From assembly GCA_002404605.1 (NCBI GenBank), contig DHKA01000090.1, forward strand, positions 1-5,440: a stretch of DNA of 5,440 bases, read 5' to 3'. The notes below the pieces were generated by a model that was not told where the DNA came from, did not search any database, and was given only the letters and a program-made list of their open reading frames with translations. Below, piece by piece: positions 1-4,936 of this stretch; position 1 is the first letter of the stretch; every line of letters starts with the position of its first letter. Made by a program: the position numbers and the translations under genes. This DNA is from Clostridiales bacterium UBA4706. Lineage in GTDB: Bacteria > Bacillota > Clostridia > Oscillospirales > Oscillospiraceae.

Positions 1-107
1 ATGCTCACGGCGGCAAGGCCGAGAGACGCCGCCTTTTCCACGGCGGCGCGCGGCGAGTCCGTGCCGTCCGAGGCGGTGGTATGGATGTGCAGATCAATAT
101 AGCTCAT
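1..107 (-). CDS. PHP-domain metal-dependent phosphoesterase, 5' end only
   Basis: Only the first 35 residues are present; the gene runs off the left edge of the window. The protein begins MSYIDLHIHTTASDG, which is the first metal-binding motif of the PHP (polymerase and histidinol phosphatase) superfamily: His7 and His9 form the HxH pair, followed by the usual T-x-x-SDG turn. After it comes an Ala-rich helix and strand (AVEKAASLGLAAVS) that in this family leads into an ITDHD motif; the last two bases (AT) fit an Ile codon there. Standalone PHP proteins of this type, such as the YciV/TrpH group, hydrolyse phosphate esters of nucleotides in the cytoplasm, but the exact substrate cannot be told from this fragment. 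ATG at 107 is preceded by AGGAAGAG about 5 bases upstream. It is divergent from the SulP gene. The family call is firm; the subfamily is unknown. Confidence 0.85.
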   Translation of the reverse strand, partial: MSYIDLHIHTTASDGTDSPRAAVEKAASLGLAAVS

Positions 108-124
108 ATGTACTCTTCCTTATT

Positions 125-137
125 TTTCCGATGGAAA
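125..137. promoter_or_regulatory. Small inverted repeat at the PHP transcription start
   Basis: TTTCC-GAT-GGAAA is a perfect 5-bp inverted repeat with a 3-base centre, lying on the predicted start site of the PHP transcript. The left eight bases, TTTCCGAT, recur directly at 155-162, 30 bp further on, inside the promoter spacer. It could be an operator, but the arms are short and chance is possible. Confidence 0.3.
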
Positions 138-138
138 T

Positions 139-167
139 ATAGTATCGCAGTTTGTTTCCGATTGCAA
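139..167 (-). promoter_or_regulatory. Promoter for the PHP gene
   Basis: On the minus strand TTGCAA (167-162) and TACTAT (144-139) are separated by 17 bases, a reasonable sigma-A promoter. Transcription would start near 132, giving a leader of about 25 bases to the ATG at 107. The AT-rich setting inside GC-rich DNA supports the call. Confidence 0.5.
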
Positions 168-205
168 GAGCCGCAGCGCGCGGCCGCATTTATATTATCT
201 TTATA

Positions 206-308
206 TGTCCACCTGTTTTGTCCAACATTTTCGCTATCATTTTTCAAAAAAGTACAGAATGTTCGTTTTTTCTATTGCTATGGAGCGATTTACGGCGTAT
301 AGTGGACA
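206..308. repeat. Three copies of TGTCCA in the PHP/SulP intergenic region
   Basis: TGTCCA occurs at 206-211 and 219-224 in direct orientation, 13 bp apart, and inverted (TGGACA) at 303-308, overlapping the -10 and probable start of the SulP transcript. The outer pair extends to 7 bp (TGTCCAC at 206-212, GTGGACA at 302-308). By base-composition arithmetic about 0.1 copy of any given 6-mer is expected on both strands of a 228-bp region, so three is unusual. A shared regulator binding site is inference only. Confidence 0.3.
275..303 (+). promoter_or_regulatory. Promoter for the SulP transporter gene
   Basis: TTGCTA (275-280) and TATAGT (298-303) are 17 bases apart, a good sigma-A promoter. Transcription would start near 310, about 26 bases before the GTG start codon, leaving room for the GGGGAGGGG ribosome binding site at 322-330 and little else. 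Confidence 0.6.
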
Positions 309-335
309 GGCACGTCATTTTGGGGAGGGGTTTTC

Positions 336-1979
336 GTGTTTTCTTCGTTTCTTGCCGGATTAAAGAGAGAGTTTTCCGGCTATAACGCCGCGAAGCTGGT
401 GAAGGACATTCTCGCCGGTCTCACGGTGTGCGCCGTGGCGCTGCCGCTCGCGCTCGCATTCGGCGTTTCGTCCGGCGCTTCCGCCGCGGCGGGTCTCGTT
501 ACGGCGATCGTCGCCGGTATCGTGATCGCGCTGCTCGGCGGCGCGTCGTTCCAGATCTCCGGACCGACCGGCGCGATGAGCGCCGTGCTCGTCGGCATCG
601 TGGCGACGCATGGGCTGCAGGGCGTGTTTTTCGCGTGCTTTGCCGCCGGTATATTGCTGCTCATCGCCGGTGTGCTCCGGCTGGGGCGGCTCATCAGCTT
701 TATCCCGATGCCCGTCATTATGGGCTTTACGTCCGGCATCGCCATCATTATCGCGCTCGGCCAGATCGACAATTTCTTCGGCACGACGTCCGAGGGTCTG
801 ACGAACATCGAAAAGCTGCTCTCCTACGGGCGTCTCGGCTTCCATATAAACTGGCAGGCGGCGCTCATCGGGCTGCTCGTCGTGGCGGTCATGGTCGTAT
901 GGCCGAAGAAGTGGGGCGCGCGCGTCCCCGGCTCGCTCGTCGGCATCATCCTCGCGGCCGTCGCCGCGGGCGTGTTTCATATGGATTCTCTCGCCACCGT
1001 CGGCGACATTCCCCGCACGCTGCTGCTCGCCGACCGGCTGGATCTTTCATCGCTCAATTTTGCCATGGTCAAAGACCTGCTTTCGCCCATCGTGACGATC
1101 GCGGCGCTCGGCATGATCGAAAGTTTGCTCTGCGGCGCTTCCGCCTCGCGCATGAAGGGCGAGGCCTTCAACGCCGACCAGGAGCTGATCGCGCAGGGCG
1201 TCGGCAACATTCTGCTGCCGCTCTTCGGCGGCGTGCCCGCTACGGCGGCCATCGCCCGCACGAGCGTGGCGGTCAAGTCCGGTCAGCAGACCCGTCTGAC
1301 AAGCGTTTTCCACTCGGTGTTCCTGCTCGCTTCCATGTTCCTGCTCGGCGGCGTGATGGCGCGGCTGCCGCTTTCGGCGCTTGCGGGCGTGCTCATGGTC
1401 ACGGCGTGGCGCATGAACGACTGGGCGGGTATCCGCTATGTATTCCGCCACAAATTCAAATCCGGCATCAGCCAGTTTCTGCTCACGATGATCGCAACGG
1501 TCGTATTCGATCTCACGGTCGCCATCCTGCTCGGCGTCGTCTACTCCGCCATTTTGTATATGGCCAAGTCCAGCCAGATCCGCGTGAGCTTTTCGGCTAT
1601 CGACACGAACAAGCTCCGCGCCATCGACGGCAAGCCTCCGATCCTCGAATCGGCGGGCGTGGCGTATGTGACGGGCGCGCTGTTCTTCGGTGCGGTGGAC
1701 GAATTCAATCACCGCATGGCCGAGATGCCCGCCTACGACCACGTGATCCTCTCGATGCGCGGCATGCCGAGCGTGGACGTGTCCGGTGCACAGGCGATGC
1801 TCGAGCTGTGCCAGAGCCTGCTCGCGCAGGGCAAGACCGTGGCCTGCTGCGGCATGAGCGAGAGCGTCCGGCGCTACTTTGACCGCGCCGGGATCACCGA
1901 AGTCCTCGGCGAGAGCGCGTATTTCTGGAGCGCTGACCAGGCGATCCTCGATCTGCTGGACGCAGAGATCGTGGAATAA
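336..1979 (+). CDS. SulP (SLC26) family anion transporter with C-terminal STAS domain
   Basis: This complete 547-residue inner-membrane transporter has the normal length and order of a bacterial SulP protein. A short cytoplasmic N-terminus leads at D24-ILAGLTVCAVALPLALAFG into hydrophobic helices; QISGPTGAM (73-81) is the conserved anion-site loop, and ES-LL at E262 matches the conserved acidic residue of the eighth helix. The signature DQELIAQGVGN...GGVPATAAIART follows. From about residue 438 to the end lies a cytoplasmic STAS domain with D481-V482-S483-G484 where STAS proteins carry their phosphorylatable Ser. The family moves sulfate, bicarbonate or dicarboxylates, usually with Na+ or H+; the substrate cannot be decided here. 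The start is GTG at 336, chosen because GGGGAGGGG lies 5 bases upstream and the family N-terminus begins just after it. It is a single-gene unit, convergent with relQ. Confidence 0.93.
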   Translation: MFSSFLAGLKREFSGYNAAKLVKDILAGLTVCAVALPLALAFGVSSGASAAAGLVTAIVAGIVIALLGGASFQISGPTGAMSAVLVGIVATHGLQGVFFACFAAGILLLIAGVLRLGRLISFIPMPVIMGFTSGIAIIIALGQIDNFFGTTSEGLTNIEKLLSYGRLGFHINWQAALIGLLVVAVMVVWPKKWGARVPGSLVGIILAAVAAGVFHMDSLATVGDIPRTLLLADRLDLSSLNFAMVKDLLSPIVTIAALGMIESLLCGASASRMKGEAFNADQELIAQGVGNILLPLFGGVPATAAIARTSVAVKSGQQTRLTSVFHSVFLLASMFLLGGVMARLPLSALAGVLMVTAWRMNDWAGIRYVFRHKFKSGISQFLLTMIATVVFDLTVAILLGVVYSAILYMAKSSQIRVSFSAIDTNKLRAIDGKPPILESAGVAYVTGALFFGAVDEFNHRMAEMPAYDHVILSMRGMPSVDVSGAQAMLELCQSLLAQGKTVACCGMSESVRRYFDRAGITEVLGESAYFWSADQAILDLLDAEIVE

Positions 1980-1994
1980 GTTATATAAATGAGT

Positions 1995-2034
1995 TGAGCC
2001 GCGGAGAAAGTTTTCCTCCGCGGCTCATTTTTTT
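1995..2034 (+). terminator. Rho-independent terminator of the SulP gene
   Basis: A perfect 12-bp stem, TGAGCCGCGGAG (1995-2006) with CTCCGCGGCTCA (2016-2027), has a 9-base loop and is followed by seven T residues (2028-2034). It starts 16 bases after the SulP stop codon. The T run ends only four bases before the convergent relQ stop codon. On the minus strand the hairpin is followed by ACTCATTTATATAAC, with no real T run, so it would end relQ transcripts less efficiently. Confidence 0.9.
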
Positions 2035-2037
2035 GCG

Positions 2038-2694
2038 TTATTCGTCCTTTTCCGTTTCGGCGGCGCGGATACGGCGGTACATGTCCTGCATCTGGCGGTC
2101 GATATCGGCGATCTTGCCGGAGACGGCGAGCATTTCCTCGTTGATGCCCTCCGGCAGACGGGATTTGTCGGCCTTATACCGGATGTCGTGCTCAAGGCTC
2201 GCCCAGAAGTCCATGGCGATCGTGCGGATCTGGATCTCGGCCACGACGTGCTCGGTCCGGTCGGAAAGGTACACCGGCACGCGGATATCGAGATGCAGCG
2301 AGCGATAGCCGTTATAATTCGGCGTCTGGATATAGTCCTGCCGCTTGACGATCTCAATATCCTTCTGGCGTTCCAGCATTTCGGCGACGCGGTAAACGTC
2401 GTCAATGTAGCTGCACACCACGCGCACGCCCGCGATGTCGTTCACGCGCTCGCGCGCCGTCTCGATGGAGACAGGCAGGCCCTTCTTGATCAGCTTCGCG
2501 GCGATGCTATCCGGCGTTTTCACGCGGCTTTCGATGTGGTGGATCGGGTTGCGGGCATAGAGGACGTTGAATTCGTCGTTGAGGATCTCAAATTTCAGCG
2601 TGAGTTGGCGCGCGGCGGCCTCGTAAAGATTGCGCATCACGAGAAAATCGCGCAGGTCGCCCTGCAGCTCCGGCTTCTTTTCGGCGTCGTTCAT
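2038..2694 (-). CDS. relQ: RelQ-type small alarmone synthetase, (p)ppGpp synthetase
   Basis: The 218-residue protein is a stand-alone RelA/SpoT synthetase domain with no HD hydrolase, TGS or ACT domain, as in Bacillus RelQ/YjbM (about 211 residues). It transfers pyrophosphate from ATP to GDP or GTP to make (p)ppGpp, the stringent-response alarmone, in the cytoplasm. Visible motifs are SRVKTPDSIAAKL (56-68, nucleotide contact), D86 in NDIAGVRVV (the Mg-binding Asp), YNGYRSLH (127-134, the G-loop) and E153-I-Q-I-R-T with FWASLEH (163-169, catalytic Glu and following helix). All catalytic positions seem intact. The C-terminal helix is rich in charged residues, as in tetrameric RelQ. An in-frame extension upstream to 2910 is open but is rejected: ATG at 2694 has AAAGGAG 5 bases before it and matches the family N-terminus, and the extension would run back through the promoter and into the serpin gene. 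Confidence 0.93.
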   Translation of the reverse strand: MNDAEKKPELQGDLRDFLVMRNLYEAAARQLTLKFEILNDEFNVLYARNPIHHIESRVKTPDSIAAKLIKKGLPVSIETARERVNDIAGVRVVCSYIDDVYRVAEMLERQKDIEIVKRQDYIQTPNYNGYRSLHLDIRVPVYLSDRTEHVVAEIQIRTIAMDFWASLEHDIRYKADKSRLPEGINEEMLAVSGKIADIDRQMQDMYRRIRAAETEKDE

Positions 2695-2699
2695 GGTTT

Positions 2700-2706
2700 C
2701 TCCTTT
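2700..2706 (-). promoter_or_regulatory. Ribosome binding site that fixes the relQ start
   Basis: AAAGGAG on the minus strand ends 5 bases before ATG 2694. It decides the start against the longer open frame that reaches 2910. Confidence 0.8.
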
Positions 2707-2710
2707 GTGA

Positions 2711-2754
2711 GGACATGGGTTATTTCCTATAACTATAATAAGTATACCATGTCC
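2711..2754. promoter_or_regulatory. Perfect 8-bp inverted repeat flanking the relQ/serpin promoter core
   Basis: GGACATGG (2711-2718) and CCATGTCC (2747-2754) are exact reverse complements, separated by 28 AT-rich bases that hold the -10 boxes on both strands. One arm falls in the predicted relQ leader and the other just upstream of the relQ -10, so the two arms would not sit in one relQ RNA; this makes a DNA-level operator more likely than an RNA hairpin. No known regulator motif was recognised. Confidence 0.45.
2720..2748 (+). promoter_or_regulatory. Weak candidate promoter for the serpin gene
   Basis: TATAAT at 2734-2739 is a perfect -10 hexamer but has no -35 at a proper distance; TTATTT (2720-2725) with TATACC (2743-2748) has 17-base spacing but poor hexamers. 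Either would start transcription at about 2746-2755 and overlap the relQ promoter, so the two genes may compete or share a regulator. The true start is unresolved. Confidence 0.3.
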
Positions 2755-2770
2755 CCCGCAGTACGCACAA
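2741..2770 (-). promoter_or_regulatory. Promoter for relQ with extended -10
   Basis: On the minus strand TTGTGC (2770-2765) and TATACT (2746-2741) are 18 bases apart, and the -10 is preceded by TGG, giving an extended -10 (TGnTATACT). Transcription would start near 2734, for a leader of about 40 bases. Confidence 0.6.
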
Positions 2771-2797
2771 GCGGCGGGAACTTTTTCCCTTCGCCGC
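2771..2797 (+). other. Possible hairpin in the serpin mRNA leader
   Basis: GCGGCG (2771-2776) can pair with CGCCGC (2792-2797), and an inner alternative pairs GGGAA (2776-2780) with TTCCC (2785-2789). It lies 26 bases before the AGGAGGG ribosome binding site and has no T run after it, so it is not a terminator. It could stabilise the mRNA 5' end or have no role. Confidence 0.3.
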
Positions 2798-2836
2798 GCG
2801 TCCAAAGAATAGAAACGCTCCATAGGAGGGATCTTT

Positions 2837-4156
2837 ATGAAACGGTTTACCGCCCTTGTTCTCGCGCTCTGCGTTCTCTTTTCGCTCGCCGCGTGCGGCG
2901 GCACAAACACCTTTGCTCTCGCCGAGGCGAGCTATCCGGAAAGCGCGCCGTATCCGGACGAAATGAAATACTCCGGCGCGAAGTATGAAACGGTCTATGC
3001 CGCCTGGTCCGCCGAGCGCCGGGCACGGAACGCCGCGGCCTCGTCGGTCGAGGGCGCGCTCGACGATTATATCCGCGCGGCGCTGCCCGCGCTGCTCACC
3101 GCCGCCGACGGCAAAAACACCGTGTGCTCGCCGGTGAACGTGTATATGGCGCTCTCCATGCTCGCGGAGGTCACGGACGGGGACACCCGCGCGCAGATCC
3201 TCGCCCTGCTCGGCGCGGACAGCATCAAGTCCCTGCGCAAGACCGCCGGGAACGTCTGGGCGGCGAACTACCAGAACGACGGCGCGGTGACGAGCATCCT
3301 TGCCGACTCGCTCTGGCTCTCCGACAGCATGGACTATAACGCCAACACTCTCTCGCGTCTTGCGGACAGCTATTATGCCTCCGCCTACCGCGGCGAGATG
3401 GGCTCCGAGGCTTTCAACGAAGCGCTCCGCCGCTGGATCAACGAGCAGACGGGCGGCCTTCTCAAAGACAGCGCCGACGGTCTCTCGCTCACGCCGGAGA
3501 CGGTGATCGCGCTCGCCTCGACCATTTATTTCCGCGCGAAGTGGGGCAGCGAGTTCTCGAAGAGCGCCACGGCGGACGGCGTTTTCCACGCGCCGGACGG
3601 AGATGTGACGCATGAATTCATGCACGAGACCATGGAGAGCACGTACTATGCCGCCGATAACTTCGCCGCTGTCGGCAAATATCTCGAGGGCAGCGGCTCG
3701 ATGTGGTTCCTGCTGCCGGACGAGGGCGTGACGCCGGAGGAGCTGCTCTCCGACGGCGGCGCGGTCGATTTCCTTCTCTCTCCCGAGACCGTTGAGAGCA
3801 AGTATATGATCATCGATCTCTCGGTGCCGAAGTTTGACGTTTCCGCCGACACCGATCTTGCCGGTGCGCTGCACACGCTCGGCGTGACGGATGTGTTCGA
3901 TGCAGATACCGCGGACTTCTCCCCGCTCGCCGATGATTCGGACGGCATTTTCCTTTCGCAGGCGAAGCACGCCGCGCGTGTGACCATCGACGAGGAGGGC
4001 GTTGTTGCGGCGGCCTACACCGTGATGGCCGCAGCCGGGGCCGCCATGCCGCCGGACGAGCGCGTCGAATTCACGCTCGACCGGCCGTTCCTCTTCGCCG
4101 TCACCGGCGCGAGCGGCGAGATCCTCTTCGCGGGGATCGTGAACACGCCGGTGTGA
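2837..4156 (+). CDS. Surface lipoprotein serpin (serine protease inhibitor)
   Basis: The 439-residue protein starts with a lipoprotein signal peptide: MKR, a hydrophobic core, then L17-A18-A19-C20 as lipobox, so Cys20 would be lipid-anchored outside the membrane. A linker of about 50 residues precedes the serpin fold. Serpin landmarks are NTVCSP (94-99), W200-INEQTGG, ALASTIYFRAKW, and F412-TLDRPFLFAV, which matches the PROSITE serpin signature. The reactive-centre hinge is E386-EGVVAAAYT, with small residues and Val at P14, as expected for an inhibitory serpin that inserts its loop. Counting P17 from E386 places P1-P1' at Ala402-Ala403, though the loop is about four residues longer than in alpha-1-antitrypsin, so nearby Met404 is also possible. 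Such Ala-rich loops suit elastase-like proteases; related gut Clostridia serpins inhibit host neutrophil proteases. AGGAGGG lies 6 bases before the ATG. Confidence 0.93.
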   Translation: MKRFTALVLALCVLFSLAACGGTNTFALAEASYPESAPYPDEMKYSGAKYETVYAAWSAERRARNAAASSVEGALDDYIRAALPALLTAADGKNTVCSPVNVYMALSMLAEVTDGDTRAQILALLGADSIKSLRKTAGNVWAANYQNDGAVTSILADSLWLSDSMDYNANTLSRLADSYYASAYRGEMGSEAFNEALRRWINEQTGGLLKDSADGLSLTPETVIALASTIYFRAKWGSEFSKSATADGVFHAPDGDVTHEFMHETMESTYYAADNFAAVGKYLEGSGSMWFLLPDEGVTPEELLSDGGAVDFLLSPETVESKYMIIDLSVPKFDVSADTDLAGALHTLGVTDVFDADTADFSPLADDSDGIFLSQAKHAARVTIDEEGVVAAAYTVMAAAGAAMPPDERVEFTLDRPFLFAVTGASGEILFAGIVNTPV

Positions 4157-4193
4157 CCGGAGGGGAGTCCCATTCTAAAGATCCTCGCAGAGT

Positions 4194-4211
4194 TTGCGCC
4201 CGCAGGCGCAA
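4194..4211 (+). other. Small hairpin directly before the serpin terminator
   Basis: TTGCGCC (4194-4200) and GGCGCAA (4205-4211) form a perfect 7-bp stem with a CGCA tetraloop. Its last base, A4211, is also the first base of the terminator stem, so the two hairpins abut and could stack. It has no T run of its own on either strand. A role in protecting the mRNA 3' end is only a guess. Confidence 0.5.
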
Positions 4212-4259
4212 CGATGCCCGCCCGTGAGTTGTTCTCACGGGCGGGCATCGTTTCTTTTT
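4211..4259 (+). terminator. Rho-independent terminator of the serpin gene
   Basis: A perfect 18-bp stem (4211-4228 with 4234-4251), GC-rich, with a 5-base TTGTT loop, is followed by TTTCTTTTT. It ends the serpin transcript and lies just before the stop codon of the convergent rrf2 gene at 4263. Read on the minus strand the hairpin has only two T residues after it, so it favours the plus direction. Confidence 0.93.
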
Positions 4260-4262
4260 CGC

Positions 4263-4694
4263 TCAAATAACATAGTCGTACCCGCCGGGATCGGTGTGCA
4301 TCAGATCGGCGAGCGTGTACTTGTCCAGATAGTCGTTGATGACCTTATCCAGCCCCTTCCACAGAGAAAGCGTGCGGCACTCCGCCGCCCGGGGGCATGC
4401 CGCAGCGCCGGGCTCCAGACAGGAAACGGGCGCCATGGAGTCCTCCGTCATCCGCAGAATGTCCCCGACCGTATATTGATCCGGCGACTTTGTCAGACGG
4501 TATCCGCCACCCTTTCCCCGCACGCCGGTCAGCAGCTTTGCTTTCACGAGCAGCTTGATGATGCTTTCCAGATATTTTTCGGAGATATCCTGCCGCTCCG
4601 CGATCACTTTCAGAGGGATAAACCCATCCGCCGCATGCTCGGCCAGATCGACCATGACCCGAAGCGCATACCGCCCTTTGGTTGAGATCAGCAT
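4263..4694 (-). CDS. Rrf2-family transcriptional regulator with IscR-like cysteines
   Basis: The 143-residue protein has the Rrf2/IscR layout: MLISTKGRYALRVMVDLA (1-18) at the N-terminus, a winged helix-turn-helix with recognition helix SEKYLESIIKLL (38-49), and the wing GKGGGYRL (60-67). A long C-terminal helix forms the dimer. Three cysteines, C92, C100 and C106 (Cys-x7-Cys-x5-Cys), sit where IscR binds its Fe-S cluster (C92, C98, C104), so iron-sulfur sensing is plausible. The closest functional analogue by position is CymR, the Firmicute cysteine repressor, which lacks these cysteines. Its divergence from cysK suggests it controls cysK and itself. ATG 4694 is chosen because GGGAGGA lies 7 bases upstream and MLISTKGRY is the family N-terminus; a TTG at 4718 would put the ribosome binding site inside the gene. 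Family firm, ligand and gene name unsure. Confidence 0.9.
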   Translation of the reverse strand: MLISTKGRYALRVMVDLAEHAADGFIPLKVIAERQDISEKYLESIIKLLVKAKLLTGVRGKGGGYRLTKSPDQYTVGDILRMTEDSMAPVSCLEPGAAACPRAAECRTLSLWKGLDKVINDYLDKYTLADLMHTDPGGYDYVI

Positions 4695-4701
4695 TTTTTG
4701 T

Positions 4702-4708
4702 TCCTCCC
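4702..4708 (-). promoter_or_regulatory. Ribosome binding site that fixes the rrf2-family gene start
   Basis: GGGAGGA on the minus strand lies 7 bases before ATG 4694, ruling out the in-frame TTG at 4718 as the start. Confidence 0.8.
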
Positions 4709-4720
4709 TTGCATACAAAT

Positions 4721-4744
4721 CCTATTATATAGCAGGGAAATAGG
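4721..4744. promoter_or_regulatory. Candidate autoregulatory operator at the rrf2 promoter
   Basis: CCTAT (4721-4725) and ATAGG (4740-4744) form an inverted repeat with 14 bases between, covering the -10 and most of the spacer. ATAGGT (4740-4745) is also repeated inverted as ACCTAT at 4813-4818, just past the cysK start site. Shared half-sites at both promoters fit self-repression plus cysK repression by the Rrf2 protein, but the repeats are short and the Rrf2 consensus was not matched. Confidence 0.3.
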
Positions 4745-4752
4745 TAAATCAA
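4724..4752 (-). promoter_or_regulatory. Promoter of the Rrf2-family regulator gene
   Basis: On the minus strand TTGATT (4752-4747) and a perfect TATAAT (4729-4724) are 17 bases apart. Transcription would start near 4717, giving a leader of about 23 bases. Confidence 0.65.
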
Positions 4753-4775
4753 CCCAAAAACTTTTCCTTTTGCTA

Positions 4776-4804
4776 TTGACAAATGTGCGGTGGCGATTTA
4801 TAAT
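4776..4804 (+). promoter_or_regulatory. Perfect consensus sigma-A promoter of cysK
   Basis: TTGACA (4776-4781) and TATAAT (4799-4804), both exact consensus, are 17 bases apart. An A-tract and T-tracts (4756-4770) upstream could act as an UP element. Transcription would start near 4811, leaving a leader of about 118 bases before the cysK ATG, much longer than the other leaders in the window. So strong a promoter suggests control by repression or by the leader. Confidence 0.85.
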
Positions 4805-4811
4805 CCACACA

Positions 4812-4828
4812 AACCTATGAGAAAGGTT
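4812..4828. promoter_or_regulatory. Candidate operator at the cysK transcription start
   Basis: AACCT (4812-4816) and AGGTT (4824-4828) form an inverted repeat with a 7-base centre; allowing one mismatch it extends to ACAAACCT/AGGTTGGT (4809-4831). It begins at the predicted +1, a place where a bound Rrf2 dimer could block RNA polymerase. It could alternatively be a weak RNA hairpin at the 5' end of the mRNA. Confidence 0.4.
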
Positions 4829-4837
4829 GGTATTGAA

Positions 4838-4936
4838 ATGAGCTTCAACATGGCCCTCCGATGTTGCCGGGCACAGATGCACACCGGAACACCCAATAAC
4901 AACTTAGAATATTTAGGAGGAATCATCCATGAGTAA
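4838..4936 (+). CDS. Possible cysteine-containing leader peptide upstream of cysK
   Basis: A 32-codon ORF lies inside the cysK leader, beginning MSFNMALRCCRAQM and ending at TAA 4934-4936. It carries two adjacent Cys codons, TGT TGC (codons 9-10, 4862-4867). Its stop overlaps the first codons of cysK in another frame (cysK ATG is at 4929), so a ribosome finishing it would end on the cysK start. AAAGG (4822-4826) is a weak ribosome binding site 11 bases before ATG 4838; ATG 4850 is an in-frame alternative. Bases 4855-4859 (CCTCC), just before the Cys codons, are complementary to GGAGG in the cysK ribosome binding site. Known parallels are polycysteine leader ORFs that attenuate sulfur genes in mycobacteria. 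No similarity is claimed; translation is unproven and chance remains possible. Confidence 0.45.
   Translation: MSFNMALRCCRAQMHTGTPNNNLEYLGGIIHE
4846..4866 (+). promoter_or_regulatory. Leader hairpin presenting an anti-Shine-Dalgarno loop
   Basis: CAACAT (4846-4851) pairs with ATGTTG (4861-4866), and the 9-base loop GGCCCTCCG contains CCTCC, the complement of the cysK GGAGG (4916-4920). Both tandem Cys codons of the leader ORF fall in or next to the right arm. A loop-to-ribosome-site interaction that is disrupted by a stalled ribosome is a possible mechanism; the pairing is only 5 bp and was not folded by computer. Confidence 0.35.

Noticed and set aside
81..385. Two short plus-strand frames (81-302, 152-385) in the PHP/SulP intergenic region
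   Set aside because: No ribosome binding site, they cross the predicted promoters, and the second overlaps the SulP start out of frame.
428..1882. 484-codon open frame on the plus strand within the SulP gene
   Set aside because: Out-of-frame reading of the transporter; product is Arg/His/Ala-rich with no domain and no proper ribosome binding site.
1995..2027. Inverted repeat as a mobile-element end
   Set aside because: It is fully explained as a rho-independent terminator, with no transposase or target duplication nearby.
2695..2910. N-terminal extension of relQ by 72 residues
   Set aside because: It would overlap the serpin start and its own promoter; ATG 2694 has a good ribosome binding site and the family N-terminus.
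2188..2988. 266-codon plus-strand frame across relQ and into the serpin
   Set aside because: Antisense to the conserved relQ catalytic motifs and crosses its promoter; no recognisable protein.
2720..3970. Long (416-codon) open frame on the minus strand
   Set aside because: It is antisense to the serpin, which has a signal peptide, a ribosome binding site and full family motifs. The antisense product is Arg/Gly/Val-rich low-complexity translation typical of GC-rich shadows.
4805..4928. T-box or S-box riboswitch in the cysK leader
   Set aside because: The leader is only about 118 bases, has no T-box sequence and no terminator with a T run.
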